Part shown: positions 1 to 5,415 of the stretch, piece by piece
Layout of the letters: each line of letters opens with the position of its first letter
Position numbering within the stretch: the stretch's first letter is position 1
DNA from: JASHVB01 sp049522565
Lineage (GTDB): Bacteria > Pseudomonadota > Alphaproteobacteria > Acetobacterales > Acetobacteraceae
Assembly: GCA_049522565.1 (NCBI GenBank)
Contig: JBEKNT010000365.1
Location: 1-7,108, forward strand
Direction of reading: 5' to 3'
Length of the DNA stretch: 7,108 bases
Made by a program: the position numbers and the translations under genes
The notes under the pieces: model-generated
Told to the model about the DNA's origin: nothing
Databases searched by the model: none
Seen by the model: the letters and a program-made list of their open reading frames with translations, nothing else

Positions 1-804
1 GCCTGCTTCGGGGTGACCGAGCCGGATGCCGGGCTCGACACCACGCATATCCGCACCTTCGCGGAGCGGCGTGGAGACCGCTATGTGGTGAACGGGCGCA
101 AGGTATGGACCTCCACCGCGCAGGTCGCCAACAAGATCCTGCTGCTGACCCGCACGCGCCGGTTCGAGGATAGTCCAAAGCCGAGCGCCGGGATGACGCT
201 GTTTTATACCGACCTGGACCGACGGAAGGTAGAGGTGCGGCAGATCGAGAAATGCGGGCGCAACGCAGTGGATTCGAATGCACTGTTCATCGATGGGCTG
301 GAAATTCCGGAAGAGGACCGCATCGGCGAGGAGGGCCGCGGGTTTCAGTATCTGCTGCACGGGCTGAACTCGGAACGCATTATCGTTGCGGCGGGCATCC
401 TGGGTGCGTCACGCTATGTGCTGGACAAGGCGGTCCAATATGCCAAGGACCGCGTGGTGTTCGGCCGGCCGATTGGCCAGAATCAGTCGATCCAGCATCC
501 GCTGGCGGAGCTATGGATCCAGCAGCAGGCGGCCGAGTTGATGCTGTTCAAGGGCGCCTCGCTGTACGATAGCGGGGCGGAATGCGGACCGGAGGTGAAC
601 GCGGCGAAATACCTGTGCGCGGAAGTGTTCTTCAAATCGGCGTCGCGCGCGGTGCGCACCCATGGCGGCATGGGGTATGCGAAGGAGTTCCATGTCGAGC
701 GGTATTTCCGCGAGTCGATTCTGCCGCTGATCGCGCCGGTGAGCCAGGAACTGGTGCTGTGCTACGTGGCGGAGCGCGCGCTGGGACTGCCGAAGTCCTA
801 TTGA
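1..804 (+). CDS. Acyl-CoA dehydrogenase, C-terminal part (5' end outside window)
   Basis: The reading frame is open from base 1, so the start codon lies upstream of the window. The GTG at base 13 falls inside the family signature and is not a start. Seen: the ACAD signature CFGVTEPDAG at the first residues, then the middle beta domain (NGRKVWTS), then the helical C-terminal domain with FGRPIGQNQ (FAD contact region) and the second signature RTHGGMGY near base 655. Family knowledge: these FAD enzymes form the alpha,beta double bond of acyl-CoA thioesters and pass electrons to ETF in the cytoplasm. The usual catalytic Glu after GGxGY (the IYEGT position in MCAD) reads IAPVS here. A Glu in LNSER (bases 373-375) matches the place of the catalytic Glu in isovaleryl-CoA dehydrogenase. 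The substrate cannot be read from the sequence. The family is about 380-400 residues, so roughly 120-130 are missing. The gene ends in TGA and no partner gene is visible. Confidence 0.93.
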   Translation, partial: ACFGVTEPDAGLDTTHIRTFAERRGDRYVVNGRKVWTSTAQVANKILLLTRTRRFEDSPKPSAGMTLFYTDLDRRKVEVRQIEKCGRNAVDSNALFIDGLEIPEEDRIGEEGRGFQYLLHGLNSERIIVAAGILGASRYVLDKAVQYAKDRVVFGRPIGQNQSIQHPLAELWIQQQAAELMLFKGASLYDSGAECGPEVNAAKYLCAEVFFKSASRAVRTHGGMGYAKEFHVERYFRESILPLIAPVSQELVLCYVAERALGLPKSY

Positions 805-935
805 GCAGTAGGAATGAAGCGAGCTGGAAGCAGGCAGAATCCGATGGCAGTAACATTGACTTCCTAATGACCCAAGATCGTCCGATTCAGTGCGCGAGGA
901 AACCTACTCGCTACCCGCGGGCAGCTCAGCAGGTA

Positions 936-954
936 TGACAGCACCTTGCTGTCA
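936..954. terminator. Perfect 8-bp hairpin, possible terminator or protein-binding palindrome
   Basis: TGACAGCA (936-943) and TGCTGTCA (947-954) are exact reverse complements around a 3-base centre. It lies about 130 bases after the acyl-CoA dehydrogenase stop. No T-run follows, so it is not a classical intrinsic terminator. It could stabilise the mRNA 3' end, or it could be an operator for an unknown regulator. Confidence 0.35.
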
Positions 955-1017
955 AGATATCGTGCCGTGACGCAGAACGCGGTGGACTCTCCCCTCTCCG
1001 TTTTTCGGCAGCGGCCA

Positions 1018-1046
1018 TTGATTGCTGCAGAGCAATGTGGTATTTT
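1018..1046 (+). promoter_or_regulatory. Candidate promoter for the zinc-ribbon membrane gene
   Basis: TTGATT (1018-1023) and TATTTT (1041-1046) are separated by 17 bases and match the sigma70 -35 and -10 consensus at four of six positions each. Transcription would start near 1053, giving a leader of about 75 bases. The same stretch contains a 6-bp stem (ATTGCT 1021-1026, AGCAAT 1031-1036) followed by T-rich sequence, so a weak terminator for the upstream gene is a competing reading. Confidence 0.35.
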
Positions 1047-1116
1047 TCTTTGTACTCTGAGGCTTCAAAGGCGGCGGTTGCCTGCGTTGGGGCATGCTGG
1101 ACCCAGCAGAACGCAC

Positions 1117-1122
1117 GAGGGA
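1117..1122 (+). promoter_or_regulatory. Ribosome binding site selecting the ATG at 1127
   Basis: GAGGGA lies just upstream of the ATG at 1127 (4 bases from the end of the motif, 6 from its GAGG core). The in-frame ATG at 1094 has no comparable site, and the one at 1136 has only CGGAG with no spacing. Confidence 0.6.
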
Positions 1123-1126
1123 AGCA

Positions 1127-1738
1127 ATGACGGAGATGCATGTTGGACCAATTCCCGACGGTGCGAAACGGTGTGTTGCGTGCGCCGAGCCGATTAACCA
1201 GGATGCTGGCAAGTGCATCCACTGTCAGAGTGCGCAAGGCGGCGTCAGTCGATATGTCGGGTTTAGCAGTACAGTACTCTCACTTTTGGTCGCTTTGGTA
1301 TCGGTTACCACTGCCATGGTGCCAGTCATCAAGGATGCACTCACGCCGAAGGATTCAAGTCTACAGGCGACATTCCAGTCGACCGTAGGGACGGCGCCAA
1401 CGATTTTGATATCCAATCAGGGTATCAGATCAGGTTCTGTCAACAGCGTGAGTCTCAAGGTTGTCAATGGTGGGGGAGACAATGCAGACGTAGCCTTGGG
1501 GCTTTTGAGCAGTTCGATCACTGCTGAGACCAATAAGGATCTGCCTTTGCTCGTTAATCCTACTCAATCGATGCTACTCGTTCTTGGCCGCAAGAGCGAC
1601 AGGGTTTCACCAAGTCTGTTTAAAAACGGTACTACATGCACCATTTCTATCTCGGTAACGAGCTTTTCTGGCATTACAGATGAGTTGCCGATTTCAACGA
1701 TACAGTGTCCCCAAGTTCAGACGTTGGCGACCGGTTGA
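1127..1738 (+). CDS. Zinc-ribbon single-pass membrane protein of unknown function
   Basis: I do not recognise a named family. From the ATG at 1127 the product is 203 residues; the ATG at 1094 would add 11 residues but lacks a ribosome site. Seen in order: a short polar N-terminus; a zinc-ribbon knuckle pair CVAC (16-19) and CIHC (30-33), a CxxC-x10-CxxC pattern; one hydrophobic segment at about 47-68; then about 130 residues rich in Ser, Thr, Val and Gly with alternating hydrophobics, suggesting a beta-sandwich. Cys171 and Cys194 could form a disulfide if this part is periplasmic. Inference: cytoplasmic zinc ribbon, single anchor, outside domain. Hand counts on sample rows give 40-50% GC, against about 70% in the pump genes, with many AT-ending codons. 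This suggests a separately acquired gene. It stands alone between the acyl-CoA dehydrogenase and a convergent gene. Coding status is fairly safe; function is open. Confidence 0.75.
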   Translation: MTEMHVGPIPDGAKRCVACAEPINQDAGKCIHCQSAQGGVSRYVGFSSTVLSLLVALVSVTTAMVPVIKDALTPKDSSLQATFQSTVGTAPTILISNQGIRSGSVNSVSLKVVNGGGDNADVALGLLSSSITAETNKDLPLLVNPTQSMLLVLGRKSDRVSPSLFKNGTTCTISISVTSFSGITDELPISTIQCPQVQTLATG

Positions 1739-1779
1739 GGGAGTGCCTTGCCGGTCGCAAGGGGGGCTCACGCACTCCC
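1727..1779. other. Overlapping perfect inverted repeats across the stop codon; possible pseudoknot or two-way terminator
   Basis: Arm A GCGACCGG (1727-1734) pairs exactly with CCGGTCGC (1751-1758). Arm B GGGAGTGC (1739-1746) pairs exactly with GCACTCCC (1772-1779). A third pair, CTTGC (1747-1751) with GCAAG (1757-1761), nests inside B and competes with A. A and B interlock in the order of an H-type pseudoknot, with the TGA stop (1736-1738) in the 4-base first loop. The element sits between two convergent genes, so it may act as a terminator for both. There is no T-run on either side. Confidence 0.45.
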
Positions 1780-1823
1780 ACGCCGGGGGCGCAAGACGGG
1801 CAGCACATCAGACGTCCGCCACG

Positions 1824-3383
1824 TTACCCACCCATCCGCTCGGCGATATCGCCCAGCACCTTGTGCGCCGAGCGCACCGCGCCCTCCTGCCAGCCGGTGA
1901 TGAACGACATGTGCTCGCCGGAGAACAGGTACGGGCCATCGCCTTTCAGCAGCACCGGGAACTGCGTCGCACGGGCCTCGCGGCTCCATTCCGCCCAGCC
2001 GGCGCGCGTGTAGGGGATGTTCTTCCATGCCACCGATACGCCGTGGCCAAGGAAGCGCGGCGCCTCGGGATGCAGGTGAGCGACATCGTCCAGCGTGTCG
2101 CTCAGTCGTTGCGGTAGCGGCTTGGCCGCGAAGGCGTTGCCGAGATCGTCCGACCAGATATAGGCACCCACCAGAATGCCCTTGGCTCGCTGCAAGCCGC
2201 CCGACGGATACCAGACCTGGGTGGCATCGCGGCTGGTCCAGGAAATGCCGCCATAGATCTGCTGGTCCAGTTCCCAGAAGCGCCGCTCGGCCTGGAACGC
2301 GACCTTGCCCGCCGGCACGTAATCGACCGACGCCATCGCGACGCGCGTCGCCGGCGCGAAGTCCGCATCGACATCGCGGAGAGCTGGGAACGGGATGGTA
2401 ACGACAACGCACGGCGCATCGATCCGCTGCTCCGCGCCGGTCCCGGCGTGCTTCCAGGTGATGCGCACGCCCGCGTCGGTACGCCGCAGCCGCGTCACGA
2501 CCGCCTGGTAGGAAATGACGTTCCGCAGCCCATGTCCGAACGCCTGGCCGATACGACCCATGCCGCCCACCGGCTGCAACATCGTCGCCGCCATGGTCGG
2601 GAATTCGCCGAATTGCATCGGCCCTTGCCAAAAATCCGATGCCAGGATCTGCCGGAGGTCCAACGGCTGATGCGGTCTGCCGGGTTGCATCGCGTCCGGC
2701 GGCGCCGCCCAGCCAGCACGGGCCGAGCCGCGATACGCAAGCTCCTTGTCCAACGCGCCGAAGCTGCGCAGGAACGCGCGCAGGCGCTCCTTGTCCTCCG
2801 TGCTGACCGGCTGTGTCAGCAGGTCCTTGTCCACGGCCTTCGCCGCGAGTTCGGCGACATAGCCGCGCGCGTCGTTGACCACCCGCCGGTTGACCTGAGG
2901 CGCGCCATCGAAGGCGTGGTCGTCCTGCATCAGCGCCGCGCGATTGTCGTTGCACAACACCTCGAGGGGCACGCCAAGTATGCGGCAGTACGACAGGATG
3001 CCTTCGTGGTGATAGGGCAGCCGTGCCGGCCCCGGATTGAAATAGAGGTGGTCGTCGTGGTCCCAGGAGACGTGCTGGGTGCCGTCGACTTCGGTTACGA
3101 TATCGCCGACGCGCAGCGACCAGTTGCGGCCGCCGGGCCGCGGCCGCGCCTCCAATATCAGCGGACGATAACCGGCGTTGCGCAGTTCGTAAGCGAGCAC
3201 CATGCCGGCAATCCCGGCGCCGATGATGACCACGCGCCGGCCGCGTCCGGCAGGCAGTGCGGGCGGCCCGGCATAAACCTGCGGCACTGCCAGCAGGCCC
3301 ATCGCGGCCATCGTGTGATAGGCCGCCGCGCCGCCGCCGGCCTTGCCAACCAGGTGGATGAGCGAGCGGCGGGACAAGGTCAT
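1824..3383 (-). CDS. Tat-exported FAD-dependent amine oxidase (flavin monoamine oxidase family)
   Basis: From the ATG at 3383 the product is 519 residues, usual for the family. A GTG at 3446 would add 21 residues but has no ribosome site and would bury the signal. Seen: a twin-arginine motif SRRSLI (4-9), then a hydrophobic stretch to about residue 38 ending VYAG, indicating Tat export; the FAD-binding Rossmann motif GAGIAG (55-60), Glu78 for the ribose, and GGR (84-86); Lys360 in AGKVAFQ, placed like the flavin-N5 lysine of monoamine and L-amino-acid oxidases; the C-terminal FAD motif FSGEHMS (from 487) and GWQEGA (497-502). Family knowledge: such enzymes oxidise amines or L-amino acids to imines, releasing aldehyde or keto acid, ammonia and often H2O2. 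The substrate is not readable. It lies 88 bases behind tetR on the same strand. A GGAG sits 12 bases before the ATG, rather far. It converges on the zinc-ribbon gene. Confidence 0.9.
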   Translation of the reverse strand: MTLSRRSLIHLVGKAGGGAAAYHTMAAMGLLAVPQVYAGPPALPAGRGRRVVIIGAGIAGMVLAYELRNAGYRPLILEARPRPGGRNWSLRVGDIVTEVDGTQHVSWDHDDHLYFNPGPARLPYHHEGILSYCRILGVPLEVLCNDNRAALMQDDHAFDGAPQVNRRVVNDARGYVAELAAKAVDKDLLTQPVSTEDKERLRAFLRSFGALDKELAYRGSARAGWAAPPDAMQPGRPHQPLDLRQILASDFWQGPMQFGEFPTMAATMLQPVGGMGRIGQAFGHGLRNVISYQAVVTRLRRTDAGVRITWKHAGTGAEQRIDAPCVVVTIPFPALRDVDADFAPATRVAMASVDYVPAGKVAFQAERRFWELDQQIYGGISWTSRDATQVWYPSGGLQRAKGILVGAYIWSDDLGNAFAAKPLPQRLSDTLDDVAHLHPEAPRFLGHGVSVAWKNIPYTRAGWAEWSREARATQFPVLLKGDGPYLFSGEHMSFITGWQEGAVRSAHKVLGDIAERMGG

Positions 3384-3471
3384 GACACTTGCTATCTCCG
3401 CACCATGCCGAAAGCGAAACACGACCCCATGCAAGGCGTTGGACACCAGGCAACAGCGCGCCGCCCCGCGG

Positions 3472-4104
3472 CTACGCCCCTGTCGCGTACGCCTTCAGGA
3501 AGGTCCGCACAGCCGCGGCCACCGTCGCATCGATCTCGGCGTCGGTCGGGGGCGGCGGCAGGCCCAGGCTGGCGCGCAGATAGATCCCGGCCGAGCGCAG
3601 CATGCCCATGAACTGATCGGCCGCCATCAGCGGATCGGCCACCGTCAGCCGCCCCGCCGCCGCCTGCGCCACCAGCCACGCGGCGAAGGTCCGCCGGAAC
3701 AGCCCCGGGCCGTTCTCATAGAACGCCCGGCCAAGCTCCGGGAACCGCACGCTCTCCGCCATCACCACCCGGTTGATCGCCAGCGGCTCGGCATCCAGCA
3801 GGAAGCGCAGCATCCGCTGGCCCAGCGCGGTCAGCGCGGCGGCAAGGTCGCCAGAGGGCTCCGGCAGCAGGTCGCTGAGCGCCACGTTCTGCTGGCACGC
3901 CTCGTTGATGATCGTGGCGAACAGCTTGTCCTTGGAGGCGAAATGCGCATACAGCGTCGCCTTGGACACGCCGGCCGCCCGCGCGATGGCGTCCATGCTG
4001 ACCGCGCCGTAACCCTGGGCGATGAACAGCTCGCCAGCCGCCTCGATCACCGCCTGGCGCTTCGGCGAATCGGCGTCGTGCCGGATTTCGGGGGAATGGC
4101 TCAT
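3472..4104 (-). CDS. TetR/AcrR family transcriptional regulator, AefR-like C-terminal domain
   Basis: The product is 210 residues from the ATG at 4104. An upstream in-frame TTG at 4143 is unlikely, as it begins next to the operator. Seen: an N-terminal DNA-binding domain with IEAAGELFIAQGY (20-32), then the helix-turn-helix MDAIARAAGVSKATLYAHF (37-55) and SKDKLF (57-62), which is textbook TetR. The rest is an all-helical ligand-binding and dimer domain whose NRVVMAESVRFPELG and late MGMLRSAGIYLR segments resemble the AefR-like C-terminal domain (TetR_C_7). Family knowledge: a cytoplasmic homodimer that leaves its operator when a ligand binds. It is transcribed divergently from the emrAB-like operon, and two matching operators lie between them, so it very likely represses the pump and probably itself. 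No strong Shine-Dalgarno precedes the ATG (GGCGG only), which suggests low expression. The inducer is unknown. Confidence 0.93.
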   Translation of the reverse strand: MSHSPEIRHDADSPKRQAVIEAAGELFIAQGYGAVSMDAIARAAGVSKATLYAHFASKDKLFATIINEACQQNVALSDLLPEPSGDLAAALTALGQRMLRFLLDAEPLAINRVVMAESVRFPELGRAFYENGPGLFRRTFAAWLVAQAAAGRLTVADPLMAADQFMGMLRSAGIYLRASLGLPPPPTDAEIDATVAAAVRTFLKAYATGA

Positions 4105-4126
4105 GCGCCGCCATAGATGACCGCAT

Positions 4127-4140
4127 AAACCCCAGGGTTT
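4127..4140. repeat. Short inverted repeat in the tetR upstream region
   Basis: AAACCC (4127-4132) and GGGTTT (4135-4140) are exact complements around a 2-base centre, ten bases from operator 1 and 23 bases before the tetR start codon. Its sequence is unrelated to the TetR operators. It could be part of the tetR promoter or leader, or a site for another protein; it could also be chance. Confidence 0.3.
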
Positions 4141-4149
4141 CAAGAGGTG

Positions 4150-4166
4150 AACTGAACGGTTCAGTT
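4150..4166. promoter_or_regulatory. TetR-type operator 1
   Basis: AACTGAAC and GTTCAGTT are perfect 8-base arms around a single G, an odd-centred 17-bp palindrome of the kind TetR dimers bind. It ends five bases before the candidate -35 box of emrA. On the minus strand it lies against the region where the tetR promoter must be. Its left half and centre recur exactly in operator 2. Confidence 0.85.
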
Positions 4167-4171
4167 TTTCC

Positions 4172-4200
4172 TTGACGGCGACCCGGGCAGCGTCCTATCC
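4172..4200 (+). promoter_or_regulatory. Candidate promoter of the emrAB-like operon
   Basis: TTGACG (4172-4177) is a five-of-six match to the -35 consensus. Seventeen bases later, CTATCC (4195-4200) is a weak -10 box; TATCCG one base further is the alternative. Transcription would start near 4207, inside operator 2, with operator 1 just upstream of the -35. The strong -35 and the position between two operators support the call; the -10 is poor. Confidence 0.5.
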
Positions 4201-4205
4201 GGCAT

Positions 4206-4228
4206 CTGAACTGAACGGTCTAGTTCAG
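4206..4228. promoter_or_regulatory. TetR-type operator 2
   Basis: CTGAACT (4206-4212) and AGTTCAG (4222-4228) are perfect 7-base arms. Laid on operator 1, the 17-base core at 4209-4225 shares AACTGAACGG and differs by two bases in the right half (GTCTAGTT for GTTCAGTT). The two centres, 4158 and 4217, are 59 bp apart. The site covers the expected emrA transcription start and ends just before the ribosome site. Confidence 0.8.
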
Positions 4229-4230
4229 GC

Positions 4231-4235
4231 AGGAG
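4231..4235 (+). promoter_or_regulatory. Ribosome binding site of the emrA-like gene
   Basis: AGGAG lies seven bases before the ATG at 4243, a near-ideal Shine-Dalgarno. It fixes this start and contrasts with the weak sites of tetR and the amine oxidase. Confidence 0.8.
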
Positions 4236-4242
4236 CCCAAAG

Positions 4243-5415
4243 ATGAATGCCATCACCGAACAGCCGGTGCTTGCGCCCGCGCAGGCGCAGAGCCGGGTCA
4301 ACCGTGTTTCCCCCCGCCGGCGCTGGACCCGGCTGTTGCGGCCGGTCCTGGGCGGCATCGCGGCGGTCGGCATCGCCGCCACGGCTTCCTGGTGGTTCAC
4401 CGAGGGCCGTTGGATCCAGAGCACCGACAACGCCTATGTGCAGGGCGACATTGCGGTGCTCGGCTCGCGCATCGAGGGCGACGTCGCGGCGATCGACGTG
4501 GCCGACAACCAGCGCGTCCGCGCCGGTGATCCGCTGATCCGGCTGGACCCGGCTGACTGGCAGGCGCGGCTGGCGCAGGTGCGCGCCTCAGCCGCCGAGG
4601 CTGACGCCGCGATCCTGACCGCGCAACGCCAGATTGCCCAGCAGCAGGCCATCATCGAGGCGGCGCAGGCGGCGATCGCCCAGGCGCAGGCGCAGCAAAC
4701 GCTGACCAGCGCCGACGCGGCGCGATCGGCCTCGCTGACTGCGGGCGGCTGGGCATCGCACCAAGCCAACGATCAGGCGATCGCGAATCAGCGCAAGGCC
4801 GCGGCGGCGTTGACCTCCGCCCAGGCGCAGAAAGCTGCTGCGGAGCAACAGCTTGGCGTGCTCGGCGCGCAGGTGGCGCAGGCGCAGGCCCGGGCGCAGA
4901 ATGCGGCTGCCGCGGTGAAGCTGGCCGAGGACAACCTGGCCTACACCGTGATCCGCGCACCGTTCGACGGCATCGTCGGCAACCGCGCCGCCGAACTCGG
5001 CCAGCACGTTACCCCGGGCCAGCAACTGATCGCCGTGGCGCCGCTACCCGACCAGCTCTACGTCGTCGCCAACTTCAAGGAGACGCAGCTCCGCCGCATG
5101 CATGCCGGCATGAAGGTGCGGCTGGTTCCCGACATCGACCCCAACGGCGCGGTGGACGGCACCGTCAACAGCCTGGCCCCCGCCACCGGCGCCCTGTTCA
5201 GTCTGCTGCCGCCCGAGAACGCGACCGGCAACTTCACCAAGGTGGTGCAGCGGGTGCCGGTGAAGATCGCGATCGACCCGGCCGAGGCGGCCCGTGCCGG
5301 CTGGCTCCGCGCCGGCCTGTCGGTCACCGCCGAGGTGGACACGCGCGGTCCGCAAGCGCAGCGGCTTGGCCTGTTCGGCGTGGCTGCCGCCACCCTGCGG
5401 GACGCCGTGCGGTGA
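4243..5415 (+). CDS. emrA: EmrA-like HlyD family periplasmic adaptor of an MFS efflux pump
   Basis: The product is 390 residues, typical of EmrA. Seen: a cytoplasmic N-terminus with an RRR cluster (25-27); one transmembrane helix at about 32-52; TDNAYVQGD (61-69), a hallmark of the EmrA/HlyD group; the first half of a lipoyl-like domain to about 105; a long Ala/Gln-rich coiled coil at about 107-225, with AQAQ runs that give repeated gcgcag DNA words; the returning lipoyl half with RAPFDG (238-243) and GQHVTPGQ; then a beta-barrel ending with LRAGLSVTAEV. Family knowledge: such adaptors are anchored in the inner membrane and bridge an EmrB-type transporter to a TolC-like outer-membrane channel. 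It is the first gene of the operon and overlaps the transporter gene by four bases. No TolC-like gene is in the window. The family call is firm; the symbol is by similarity. Confidence 0.93.
   Translation: MNAITEQPVLAPAQAQSRVNRVSPRRRWTRLLRPVLGGIAAVGIAATASWWFTEGRWIQSTDNAYVQGDIAVLGSRIEGDVAAIDVADNQRVRAGDPLIRLDPADWQARLAQVRASAAEADAAILTAQRQIAQQQAIIEAAQAAIAQAQAQQTLTSADAARSASLTAGGWASHQANDQAIANQRKAAAALTSAQAQKAAAEQQLGVLGAQVAQAQARAQNAAAAVKLAEDNLAYTVIRAPFDGIVGNRAAELGQHVTPGQQLIAVAPLPDQLYVVANFKETQLRRMHAGMKVRLVPDIDPNGAVDGTVNSLAPATGALFSLLPPENATGNFTKVVQRVPVKIAIDPAEAARAGWLRAGLSVTAEVDTRGPQAQRLGLFGVAAATLRDAVR

Larger units (their letters stand above)
805..1126. other. Intergenic spacer without a convincing gene
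   Basis: These 322 bases separate the acyl-CoA dehydrogenase from the zinc-ribbon gene. Short open frames on both strands are low in complexity, lack ribosome sites or overlap the next gene, so I call none of them. The spacer holds a perfect short hairpin at 936-954, a candidate sigma70-type promoter at 1018-1046 and a small stem followed by a T-rich run at 1021-1050. Base composition falls along the spacer toward that of the downstream gene. Confidence 0.6.

Noticed and set aside
13..804. GTG at base 13 as the true start of the acyl-CoA dehydrogenase
   Set aside because: The four codons before it (ACFG) complete the family signature ACFGVTEPDAG, so the protein begins outside the window.
926..1237. 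Short open frames on both strands of the spacer (about 80-105 residues)
   Set aside because: They overlap the zinc-ribbon gene's start or each other, lack ribosome sites and show no motif.
1739..1823. A tRNA or attachment site in the convergent spacer
   Set aside because: The GC-rich stems hint at one, but no cloverleaf, anticodon arm or TTCGA-type arm can be drawn, and no direct repeat or integrase is present.
1768..3453. A 561-residue minus-strand frame overlapping the amine oxidase
   Set aside because: It is a shifted shadow of the amine oxidase: Arg/Gly/Ala-rich with no motif, while the other frame shows complete FAD-binding and Tat motifs.
2448..3611. A 387-residue plus-strand frame opposite the amine oxidase and TetR
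   Set aside because: It is antisense to two recognised genes, has low-complexity Arg/His-rich composition, no ribosome site and no recognisable domain.
4660..4900. Repeated gcgcag words as a possible tandem DNA repeat
   Set aside because: They encode the Ala-Gln heptads of the adaptor's coiled coil, are not in regular register, and are explained by the protein.
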